DNA of 10,990 nucleotides from Prevotellaceae bacterium (GTDB lineage Bacteria > Bacteroidota > Bacteroidia > Bacteroidales > UBA932). Of this stretch, positions 1-7,964 are shown one piece after another; the stretch's first letter is position 1; every line of letters begins with the position of its first letter. The notes beneath the pieces were generated by a model. It had not been told where the DNA came from and did no database searches. It was given only the letters and a program-made list of their open reading frames with translations. The stretch is from positions 1 through 10,990 of the forward strand of contig JAIRMD010000112.1 in NCBI GenBank assembly GCA_031258915.1. The letters are read 5' to 3'. The position numbers were made by a program, and so were the translations under genes.

Positions 1-26
1 AAAAAGAGCGCTCGGGTCAAGCATTC

Positions 27-3000
27 CTACATCCCCAGCACGTACCTCAAGCTGAACCCGAAAGAGATGTTTTCCGTATTTACGGCGGAGACGTAGGGGT
101 TATTTTCCGTCCAGTCGAAGAATATGCGGAATGTGAGGTCTTTCATTATCGCGTAGTCGCTGGTGAGCTTCACGGCCATGTTGCGCCGCCCGTCGGTGAT
201 TTGGTGGGTATCTTCGGCGAGCTTGCGGATGAGGTTTTTGTCGTTGCGGTAGGTGAAGTCGGCGCGCAGGGTGACGGATGTTGTGGCGCTCTGCCCGTCG
301 CTGAAGCGCAGCAGCTGCGGCACCTTGGCAAAGGTGTATCCGGCTCCCGCCGCGCCCTCCCATGCGTTGTTCTCTATGATTTGGTTGTTGGTCATGCTAA
401 GGTCAACGCGCCTGTTTTTGCGCAGCTCCACGCGGGTTTGGATGCCGTTTTGCCACGTTACGTCAACGCTTCCCAGCGTGATCTGCTCGTTGAGGCTGAC
501 GGCGGCAATGCTGTAGGGGGAGTAAAAGTCGCCCTGCGCATCCCGCTCACCCGGCTTCTCCACGTAGTTGGTGTTGGTGGCAAAGGCGTTGATGCTGTAG
601 GTCGATCGGTAGGAGTGCGACAGCGTAGCCGACTTGATGAGCGGCTTTAGCGCCGCTATGCGCGAAAGGCCGGCGTAGGTAATCCGCCAGTTGGGCAGGG
701 GTATTTTCGAGAGGAAGTCGGCGTAGCGGATGGTTTTGTCGCTGACGGCCTTGCTGAGGTAGCCCACCTCGAAGGCCGGGATGAGCACATCCTGCGATAG
801 CCCGCTGAATCCGTCGGGGAATCCGCCGGTGCTGTCGAGCCGGGTGAACGCAGCGGTGGCGTAGCGCTGCCGCGCCAGCTCGTCGGCAACCGTCCGGCGC
901 GAGTTGTCGAAGCGGGTGTAGGCGTTGGACTTGTAGTAGGTTTCGCTGGAGGGGTTTTCGAAGGCGGTGAGGATGGAGATGGTGCTGATGCTGAACGAGC
1001 CCGCCTCTATGGGGGTGCTGCTGCCGTTGTTGTTGATGTCGTACCACGTTCTGTTGAGGGAGTGCGTTTGCGCTGCCGTGAGCTCTACGCGCAGGTCGCG
1101 GAACGGCTCAAGGGTAGCCTGCATGGAAAGGTTGGTAGCGGCGCTCATCGTAAAAGGGTTGATGAAGGTGGTGTCGCCGATAATCCAGCTGTTGCGGTAG
1201 GCGCGGGTGAGCATGTACTCGGTTGACGTTCCGTAGAAGTTGCCCCAGAAGTCTTCGCTCTGCGAGCCTGCCACGAAGTCCCATCCGGGTGCGCTGAAGC
1301 GGTGGCTCTGGTCTAACCCCATCAGGGTGGTTTTGGGGGTGTAGCCGGGCAGCATGGTTTCGCCGCCCCGCATGTAGGTAACGTTGAGGCTGCGGAGCAT
1401 CATCAGCGTGCGAGCCGTGAGCTTGCCTGCGTAGGCCAGCGGATTTTCGGTGGCGGGGGCTTTGCCGGTTACCACCACCCTTGCGTTCCGCAGGTTTGCC
1501 GCCGAGCGTATGCTGATGCTCCGGCTGTCGATTGCCTCCATCTCCACCTTCACCTCCTTTCCGGCCTCGTCGAAAACCTGCACCTTAATGCCCGTTGCGT
1601 CCTTCAGGTTGTGCTTTACGGTGCGCCGGCTGCCGCCTATGAGGTTAACGCTGCTCTGCTCAAAGGTTACGTCCTTCACCTCCTTCTTTTTGGCCGAGCG
1701 TCCGTCCATTTCCTGGTTGATGCTTTTGAGCAGGCCTGATTTGTTGTATAAGGTAACGAGGTTGAAAACTCCGTTGATGGTAAAGTTGTTGGAGTTGCGT
1801 ATCGTGTTGCCCACGTAGGGCATGCTGCTGCTGCTGCTGCTGCTGCTGAACACTTGCGGAGCGTCCCACGCATACGTTGCCTTGTATGAGGAGGTTACGG
1901 TAATCCAGCTGAAGACGGGCAGCTTGCTGATGGGCAGAGTGTAGCCCAGCGAAAATTCGTGGTCGTAGCGCGTGTTACGCCACGAGTTGTCGATGGCGGC
2001 GGTGTCGGCCTCGCTTCCCGTTGAAATTTCCCGCCGCGAGAGGTTGCTGGCGCTGAAGGAGAACTTGAGCGCACGGGTAATATCCCACCCCAGCGTATAG
2101 CTCCGGTTGTTGACCTGCTCGCGGAAAATGATGGGGGTGATTTTTACTCCCTCGTAAAAGCTTCGCGCGATGTACTCTGTGTAGGTATCGGTGAGGTCGG
2201 TGGTAAATCCGTACTGGCTGGGGTAGAGCGCCACGTTGAAGTCGCGGATTATTTTCCACGAGCTACCCCTTAGGCTCGCGCTTTTGGCAAAAGGCTCAAA
2301 GACGTAAGGCTTGACGCTGTACGCGTAGGCTGCCATTACCCGCTGCTCCCTCCGGTAGTCGCGCTCTGTGTTTACGTTGCGCATGAGCTCTTCGCTAAAG
2401 GCATACCCCACGGTGAAGTTGGAAATATCCGCCGGCCCCAGCAGCTTTTGTCCGCTTCCGGCTACGCGAGCGTTGTTGAGGCTAAAGTTTTTGCGCATGG
2501 CGTAGTCGATGGCCGTATTCCTCAGCTGCTCGCGCTCCTCGCTGTCGGCTCTGTCCAGCGCATCCTGCAGCTTGATGTCGGGGTCAAACGGGTTGTAGAG
2601 GGGGACGATGTAGTTTTCGGCATACCCAAAGCCGAGCGGCAGGGTAACGCCCCACTTCGCGGGGAAAAATTTGCCCAGCTCAAAGTTGGTGGACAAATCG
2701 TACTGGTAGGTATCCTCCTGCGAGCGGGTGAGGATGCGGCTGTCGAGGCTGCCGAAGCCGGCCTTTGACATGCTTCCGGCGAGCGACACGCTGGCAAAGT
2801 CGGCAAGGTTGGCGGCTACGCGCATGTTAGCAGCCCATCCTCCCTCCTCGTTGAAGTTGGTAAAGCGCAGCTCGTTGACCCACACAATCCCGTCCTTGGG
2901 CAGGCCGTCGTCCTCGCTCATCAGGCCTTTATTTACGGGATTTTTTACGCCAATCATGAGCACGTGCACCTCGCCCAGGTTGGGGTTGCCCACCACGCGC

Positions 3001-6000
3001 ACGGTATTTTTTCCGTGCTCCTTTTCGTATACCGAGGTGAGCGTCATGCCGGAGGTGGTGCGCAGGCGTGCGTTGCGCTCCAGCTTCAGGTCGGTGAAAA
3101 CGCTGAGCGGAATATCCAGCTTGTTCTCCGCCGGCCAGACGATTTCGCGCTGGCTGTCGGCGTAGCGCCCGTGCGGGGTGAGCTTGAGGGGGATTTCGTA
3201 CTCGTAGTAGTTGTAGCGGTAGTCGCTGCCTACGCGCACAAAGAGCGAGAGGTCGTTGTCTCTGAGGCGCGATTCGCTGATGGCTTCGGCGTGCACGTCC
3301 ATTATCAGGCGGCGGAACTGCCGCATGTCGAGGGTAGCGCTTTTGTACGCTGCCCGCGCGTCGCCGTCGGCGAGGTTGCTTATGGTGAGCATCATAGACT
3401 GCTCGTTGCGCTGCACCTGCTGGTTGGTGGTGTTGTCCACGATGCGGCTAATGTCGGGCGGCAGGAGGTAGTTCACGGGGGAGCGGTCGGAGTTTTCCTC
3501 TATGCTTACCGCCGCGATGTCGATGGAGCCTGTCCCCGTTTCGGGTTGCGCCAGCCCCTCCTGAGCTTCGAGCAGCGAGTAGCTGTACTTGCGCCACTCG
3601 CCCCGCACCAAATCGAGCCTTGCAAACCTGCAAATTACGGTGGTGTCGAATCCGGAGAGGAACATTCGGATAAAGCGTATCGACTTGAAGTCTTCGATGT
3701 TGTTAAAGGGCTTTCCGTCCACAACCGGAATTTTGAACTGGTACCAGTGCACGGTTTGGTGCTCGTCGTAGTCGGCATCGTTCATCTCCACCGTGCGCAC
3801 ATCGGCAATGTAGTTTTGGCCTACCCTGTCGGGGCTGATGGCGTCGGGCGTCAGGTCGATGTAGTACTCGAAGTAGCTTTCCAGCTCGTTGAGCGTGTTG
3901 TCCTGGTTGATGTCCTCCGTGTTGGGCATGGTGGTGGCCGATGTGGAAAGGCCGCCTGAGGCTACGGGCGAGTTACCCTCTGGGTTGTTGTACTTTTTGT
4001 AGCGCGTCGGAATGTCTAACCGCTGCGCGTCGTAGTCCGAGCCTCGGTAGTAGTGGTATAGGTCGTTCGAGGGGTCGTCCTCAAAAGCAGCCCAGGCCGA
4101 TTCGCTCAAAACGCCTTGCAGGTGGCTTAGGTAGCTGTACTTGCGCTCAAAAAACGTACGCGCCTGCTCGCGGTTCATGCCGTCGTAGCCCACGTCCTGT
4201 ATTGCTCTTGCGGCTTCGTTGTTGTCGAACGTGTTGACTAACGACTGCACCCTGGGCACGTATCCCCAGTCGGTTTCCTCTATAAGCGTTGTGTCGTAGG
4301 GGTAGGGCAGCCCGTTCTCGAACGACTTGCGGGTATCCTTCAGCACGTCCTCCGACACGTCGCCCAGGTTGAAGTAGAGCCGCCCGTTGCTGTACTTGCT
4401 CCTGTCGCCCGACCTGCGGGTGTAGATAAACGGGTCGAGCATCCAAAATTCGAGGTACTCGATGTTCGACGTTTCAAAGTCGGTAATGGGCAGCGAGCGC
4501 ATCATGGCGCCAAAGTTGGTTCGGGGCGTTTGCAGCGAGCCGTCGGGGGTAAGCCCCTTGCCGGGGAATGCTCCGCTGCTGCCGAAGTCGATGTAGTTGT
4601 ACGGCCCGCGCTCGTTGGGGTAGTAGGCCACGTTGAGCACAGATATTTTGGCGTCCACGCCTATAACCAGGTCTTTTTTTGGGAAAATCTCTTTTTCGTC
4701 AATCTCGCGCACGTAGTGGTTTTTGCAGTACAGCTTTTGGTTGCTCCTCATGTAGCTTGGCGTTGACGAGGTGTTGCGCAGGAAGAGCGGGTCTATTGCG
4801 TACCACGCCAGCTTTGAGCGGTAGTAGCCGCTGCTGAGGGGGTAGCTATCGGCGGTGGTGGTAGCCCGTCCGCCGGGGAAGTGCCGTCCGCCGATGGCGC
4901 TCGCCTCCTCCGGCGTGCTGCCCAGCGCCCACGTGGTGTACTGCTTGAGGTCGATGGTCATTTTGCTGGCCTCAAAGTCGTCGATGTAGGTAGTCCCCGA
5001 TTTCCCGATGGCGCTGGAGTGCCCCGGCAGCAGCTGCGCAAACTCGCCGTCCACCGTTACCCGCGACGGGGCTTTGGTTTCGATGAGCGGGATGGCGTCC
5101 ACCATTTTGGTGAGCAGGTTCACCTCGCGGCTGTACGAGCCGTTAAGCCCCCAGATGGTGTTGGCTATAGGCTCGTCGCCGTAGGTTACCTTTTGCGTAA
5201 GCGGGCGCTCCGAAAGGTGGAGAATGGTTGTGCCCAGCCTGAAATCTTTTGAAAATTGGTACTTTAGGTTAGCGCCCATCAGCGTTTTTTTGACAAACGA
5301 AAACATCTCCATGCTCTCCATCGAAACCTGCAGCGGCACGTTGGAGCCAAGGTACGCCGGGTTGATGATTTGCACGCGCCCAAGGGTGTAGTTCACCGTG
5401 TAGTCCACGTTTTCTACCAGCTTAATGCCGCCGGCGGTAACCACCACCGAGCCTTCGGGGATGTCGGTAGCGTTGAGGATGATTTCGGAGGCCGAGGTAG
5501 CCTTGTACGAGCCGGTGAGGCGGAACTTGTTCTTGTCGGCAAACTGCCGCGCCTTTACCAGCGTCGAATCGTACAGCTCGTTGTAGGCGTACTTGCTCGC
5601 TATGGGGTAGCCTATTTTTGCGCCGAGGTCGCGGCCAAACGGCTCCAGCATGGGGAATATTATCCGCCCGCCGTTGGACGTTACCGTAACGCCCTCTACG
5701 TAGTCAAACCGGCCGTCGGGGTAGCGGTTGCCGGCGCTGTTCAGGTTGTCGAGGTTGAGCGCCTGCAGCAGCGGCAAATTTTTTATGTTGCCCTCCGTGA
5801 TGTACGGCACGTTGGTGCCTACGGCATCGTCGTGGTACATTACGTTGAGAATGAAGTTGTCGGAGCTCAGCTGGTAGGTTTCGAGGCTGTAAACGTTTTT
5901 CATCATCAGCGCCCACGTGTTGAAGCGCGGGGAGAGGTTGCTGCCCTTTACCATTTTGACAAAAAGCGCCTTGGGCGCCGCCACGCCGTCGTCGTAAAAT

Positions 6001-7316
6001 TCGCCTACGCGGTAGGTTCTGCCGCCCATAGTGTACTCAAACGCCACCCCCAGCACCTCGTCGGCGTTGAGCGGGTAGTTGAGCGAAATGTAGCCCAGCT
6101 GGGCGTTGAGCCGGTAGTCGTTCTCGGGCGTGAGGCGGCGCGCGTTTTCCACTTTTTCAAAATCTTTCACCTGCTCCAGCCCCATGCCCTTCAGCACATC
6201 GTTTACGGTGGACATGCTGCGCGCGGCATCCCTGTTTTTGAGATCCTGGTACAGGATGTTGTTGTCGTTGCTGGGAGCGCCGCTGCCGCTGCCCAGCGCG
6301 TCGAGCGCAATGATGTTGCGCGAGCTCTCAAACCGGTTGTTGCGGTTGGTCACCCACACCTCAAGGCGGGTGATGTTTACCCCCGACTGGATGATGGGCA
6401 GGTACCTGAGCGCATCGTTGTAGCGGCTGCGAAAGTAGTGCGACAAAAAGAAGTGGCGGTTGGCGTCGTACTTGTCGGCGGCAATGTCAAACAGCGTGGT
6501 CTGCGCGCCGCCCTTCACGTTAATGGTGGACGACTGCCCCTTTTGCTCCGAAATGATGCTCTCAATGGTCAGGTGCCCGAACTTGAGCTCGGTCTTCACT
6601 CCAAACAGGCTTTGGCTCCCGGTAATGAGCGAGCCGGACAGCGGCAGGCTTACGTTGCCCGCCTCTATTTTCTGGATAATGTCGTCCTCGTCCCCTTGGT
6701 AGTTGATTTTTATCAGGTCCTGAAAGTTCAGGATAAGGTCGGTGCTGTTGATAAAGTTGATGTTGATGCGGTCGCCAATGGAGCCGGAGGCGTTGATTTG
6801 CATGTTTACCTTAAAGTCAAACGCGCCGTGAGAGCGGTACTGCTCTGGGATGGTAGGGTTGTCCGTGCGCGTCCAGTTGTAGCCAAAAACGGCCTCCACC
6901 GCGCCCTGTATGTTGAACTTGATGAGGTCGCTGCCCAGCAGATTGGAAACCAGCGCCGACTTTATCCGTATGTCGGGTATAAGCTTCGAGGTGCCGTCCT
7001 TGCCCATCGAGGTGCTGCTCATTTCGCTGTTGCGGCGGGTGCTCCACGCTTCGCGCACGGCGTTGTCAAACTGGTAGCGGCGGTACTCCGCGCTGTTCAT
7101 GACCTTCACCGGCGTTCCGCGCCGCTCTTGACCCTTACCGTAAAACGTGTACAGGTTGCTTCGCTCGTCGTAGGTTACGTCGTACGCATCCGATTCTTTC
7201 ACGGCAGGCTCCCACCGGCGGTCTTCGTCGGACGGCGCAGCCCTGCTTTCCACCGCCGCTATGGCGATGGTTGCTGTGAGAGAAAACGATAGTGAGAAGC
7301 GATGAATGAAGCTCAA
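27..7316 (-). CDS. sprA: SprA/Sov, giant outer-membrane translocon of the type IX secretion system
   Basis: SprA is the outer-membrane channel of the T9SS, which exports proteins carrying C-terminal T9SS signals. The Flavobacterium johnsoniae protein is a 36-stranded beta-barrel. The 2429 residues match the family's usual length (about 2400-2500). An N-terminal Sec signal peptide is visible: basic HR, a hydrophobic stretch to about residue 22, then an AxA-like site near SRAA. Family landmarks, in order: AGNVSLPLSGSLITG (about 218), YIDDFEASK (about 775), YYPNERGPYNY (about 896), FWMLDPF (about 953), WRKYSYSLLE (about 1239), NEQSMM (about 1302), GNPNLG (about 1442), NELRFTNFNEEGGWAA (about 1480), then barrel strands to the C-terminus. 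The start is TTG. No ATG lies upstream before the ruvA stop, and the first internal Met (about 73) would remove the signal peptide. The gene lies 15 bp after ruvA, probably in the same operon. The reading frame is intact. An eight-serine tract (residues 1824-1831) is unusual. Confidence 0.97.
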   Translation of the reverse strand: MSFIHRFSLSFSLTATIAIAAVESRAAPSDEDRRWEPAVKESDAYDVTYDERSNLYTFYGKGQERRGTPVKVMNSAEYRRYQFDNAVREAWSTRRNSEMSSTSMGKDGTSKLIPDIRIKSALVSNLLGSDLIKFNIQGAVEAVFGYNWTRTDNPTIPEQYRSHGAFDFKVNMQINASGSIGDRININFINSTDLILNFQDLIKINYQGDEDDIIQKIEAGNVSLPLSGSLITGSQSLFGVKTELKFGHLTIESIISEQKGQSSTINVKGGAQTTLFDIAADKYDANRHFFLSHYFRSRYNDALRYLPIIQSGVNITRLEVWVTNRNNRFESSRNIIALDALGSGSGAPSNDNNILYQDLKNRDAARSMSTVNDVLKGMGLEQVKDFEKVENARRLTPENDYRLNAQLGYISLNYPLNADEVLGVAFEYTMGGRTYRVGEFYDDGVAAPKALFVKMVKGSNLSPRFNTWALMMKNVYSLETYQLSSDNFILNVMYHDDAVGTNVPYITEGNIKNLPLLQALNLDNLNSAGNRYPDGRFDYVEGVTVTSNGGRIIFPMLEPFGRDLGAKIGYPIASKYAYNELYDSTLVKARQFADKNKFRLTGSYKATSASEIILNATDIPEGSVVVTAGGIKLVENVDYTVNYTLGRVQIINPAYLGSNVPLQVSMESMEMFSFVKKTLMGANLKYQFSKDFRLGTTILHLSERPLTQKVTYGDEPIANTIWGLNGSYSREVNLLTKMVDAIPLIETKAPSRVTVDGEFAQLLPGHSSAIGKSGTTYIDDFEASKMTIDLKQYTTWALGSTPEEASAIGGRHFPGGRATTTADSYPLSSGYYRSKLAWYAIDPLFLRNTSSTPSYMRSNQKLYCKNHYVREIDEKEIFPKKDLVIGVDAKISVLNVAYYPNERGPYNYIDFGSSGAFPGKGLTPDGSLQTPRTNFGAMMRSLPITDFETSNIEYLEFWMLDPFIYTRRSGDRSKYSNGRLYFNLGDVSEDVLKDTRKSFENGLPYPYDTTLIEETDWGYVPRVQSLVNTFDNNEAARAIQDVGYDGMNREQARTFFERKYSYLSHLQGVLSESAWAAFEDDPSNDLYHYYRGSDYDAQRLDIPTRYKKYNNPEGNSPVASGGLSTSATTMPNTEDINQDNTLNELESYFEYYIDLTPDAISPDRVGQNYIADVRTVEMNDADYDEHQTVHWYQFKIPVVDGKPFNNIEDFKSIRFIRMFLSGFDTTVICRFARLDLVRGEWRKYSYSLLEAQEGLAQPETGTGSIDIAAVSIEENSDRSPVNYLLPPDISRIVDNTTNQQVQRNEQSMMLTISNLADGDARAAYKSATLDMRQFRRLIMDVHAEAISESRLRDNDLSLFVRVGSDYRYNYYEYEIPLKLTPHGRYADSQREIVWPAENKLDIPLSVFTDLKLERNARLRTTSGMTLTSVYEKEHGKNTVRVVGNPNLGEVHVLMIGVKNPVNKGLMSEDDGLPKDGIVWVNELRFTNFNEEGGWAANMRVAANLADFASVSLAGSMSKAGFGSLDSRILTRSQEDTYQYDLSTNFELGKFFPAKWGVTLPLGFGYAENYIVPLYNPFDPDIKLQDALDRADSEEREQLRNTAIDYAMRKNFSLNNARVAGSGQKLLGPADISNFTVGYAFSEELMRNVNTERDYRREQRVMAAYAYSVKPYVFEPFAKSASLRGSSWKIIRDFNVALYPSQYGFTTDLTDTYTEYIARSFYEGVKITPIIFREQVNNRSYTLGWDITRALKFSFSASNLSRREISTGSEADTAAIDNSWRNTRYDHEFSLGYTLPISKLPVFSWITVTSSYKATYAWDAPQVFSSSSSSSSMPYVGNTIRNSNNFTINGVFNLVTLYNKSGLLKSINQEMDGRSAKKKEVKDVTFEQSSVNLIGGSRRTVKHNLKDATGIKVQVFDEAGKEVKVEMEAIDSRSISIRSAANLRNARVVVTGKAPATENPLAYAGKLTARTLMMLRSLNVTYMRGGETMLPGYTPKTTLMGLDQSHRFSAPGWDFVAGSQSEDFWGNFYGTSTEYMLTRAYRNSWIIGDTTFINPFTMSAATNLSMQATLEPFRDLRVELTAAQTHSLNRTWYDINNNGSSTPIEAGSFSISTISILTAFENPSSETYYKSNAYTRFDNSRRTVADELARQRYATAAFTRLDSTGGFPDGFSGLSQDVLIPAFEVGYLSKAVSDKTIRYADFLSKIPLPNWRITYAGLSRIAALKPLIKSATLSHSYRSTYSINAFATNTNYVEKPGERDAQGDFYSPYSIAAVSLNEQITLGSVDVTWQNGIQTRVELRKNRRVDLSMTNNQIIENNAWEGAAGAGYTFAKVPQLLRFSDGQSATTSVTLRADFTYRNDKNLIRKLAEDTHQITDGRRNMAVKLTSDYAIMKDLTFRIFFDWTENNPYVSAVNTENISFGFSLRYVLGM
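1824..1847 (-). repeat. (AGC)8 trinucleotide microsatellite within sprA
   Basis: Eight perfect copies of GCT on the plus strand read as eight AGC codons in the sprA frame. They encode Ser1824-Ser1831, between a VF and an MP dipeptide in the C-terminal barrel half. Copy-number change would add or remove serines without shifting the frame. Confidence 0.9.
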
Positions 7317-7331
7317 AATTCCTGCTATTTT

Positions 7332-7925
7332 TTAGAGTCGTTGTAGGGCGCCCCGTATCAGCGTTTCCACGCTTTGCCTGTTGTCCTGCTTGAATACGGC
7401 GTCCACTGCTTTTTCGATAGCAGCCTTCGGAAATCCCAGCGCAAGCAAGGCGGCTGCGGCCTCCCTGCGTACGCTGTCGGCCGGCGAACCTGTAAGCCCC
7501 GCGCCGGCTGCGCCGGCTGCCTTGAGCGTTTTTTCCTTCAGGTCAACCACTATGCGCTCGGCGGTCTTCAGGCCAATGCCTTTGATGCTTTTGAGCACGG
7601 CAACATCGCCGGACGCAATAGCGGTGGTTAGGTCGCTGCTGTTGAGCGACGAGAGCATGATGCGCGCCGTTGCCGCCCCAACGCCCGATACGCTGATGAG
7701 CAAGCGGAACAGCTCGCGCTCGCTGGCATCGGCAAAGCCGTAGAGCACGTGGGCATCCTCCCGTACCTGCTGGTGCAGGTAGAGCAGCACCTGCTCGCTG
7801 GCGCCGCTGCTAAGCTGCGTGTAGGTCTGCAGCGATATGTTGATGAAGTAGCCCGTGCCCGCTGCCTCTACCACTGCGTAGGCTGGCGTAAGCGTTGCCA
7901 ACGTGCCTTTTATATACTCGTACAT
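7332..7925 (-). CDS. ruvA: Holliday junction branch migration protein RuvA
   Basis: RuvA binds four-way Holliday junctions as a tetramer and loads the RuvB ATPase for branch migration during recombinational repair in the cytoplasm. The 197-residue length is normal for the family. The N-terminal OB-fold domain (about 1-65, beginning MYEYIKG) is followed by two helix-hairpin-helix motifs: ISVSGVGAATARI (about 77-89) and IKGIGLKTAERIVVDLKEK (about 114-132). An Ala/Gly-rich flexible linker (about 134-148) then leads to the RuvB-contacting C-terminal domain (ALLALGFPKAAIEKAV onward). The start is ATG with no clear Shine-Dalgarno sequence, which is ordinary in this phylum. The gene follows the pdxA-like gene by 39 bp and precedes sprA by 15 bp. 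The ruvA-sprA order is known in other Bacteroidota. No ruvB or ruvC lies in the window. Confidence 0.98.
   Translation of the reverse strand: MYEYIKGTLATLTPAYAVVEAAGTGYFINISLQTYTQLSSGASEQVLLYLHQQVREDAHVLYGFADASERELFRLLISVSGVGAATARIMLSSLNSSDLTTAIASGDVAVLKSIKGIGLKTAERIVVDLKEKTLKAAGAAGAGLTGSPADSVRREAAAALLALGFPKAAIEKAVDAVFKQDNRQSVETLIRGALQRL
7501..7518 (-). repeat. 9-bp perfect tandem duplication in the RuvA linker
   Basis: The unit GCGCCGGCT occurs twice back to back. It lies in the part of ruvA that encodes the Ala/Gly-rich linker between the HhH domain and domain III. The duplication adds three residues without shifting the frame, and this linker varies in length in the family, so it is probably harmless length variation. 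Confidence 0.7.
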
Positions 7926-7932
7926 TTACGCA

Positions 7933-7961
7933 ATTTGAAATCTGAAAATTTGAAATCCGAA
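7933..7961. repeat. Two 14-bp direct repeats in the pdxA-like/ruvA gap
   Basis: ATTTGAAATCTGAA (7933-7946) and ATTTGAAATCCGAA (7948-7961) differ at one base and repeat with a 15-bp period. They fill most of the 39-bp gap between the stop of the pdxA-like gene and the ATG of ruvA. They are AT-rich in contrast to the GC-rich genes around them. No hairpin with a T-run is formed, so this does not look like a terminator. The function is unknown. Confidence 0.7.
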
Positions 7962-7964
7962 TGC

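Noticed and set aside
1..26. Possible sprA terminator: palindrome GAGCGCTC followed by five T residues on the minus strand
   Set aside because: The 8-bp palindrome has no room for a loop, and the sequence is cut by the window edge, so a hairpin cannot be supported from what is visible.
4673..4682. A7 run in sprA in the frame of a -1 slippery heptamer (A AAA AAA)
   Set aside because: It encodes Pro-Lys-Lys-Asp in a conserved part of SprA, the zero frame continues for the rest of the protein, and I see no functional reason for frameshifting. Most likely chance.
5370..7292. 640-codon open frame on the plus strand, antisense to the 5' part of sprA, and a similar 331-codon frame at 2964-3959
   Set aside because: Both are extremely rich in Val, Arg, Ala and His, with no domain or signal, as expected from the complement of a GC-rich coding sequence. 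The sprA frame shows many conserved family motifs over the same bases.
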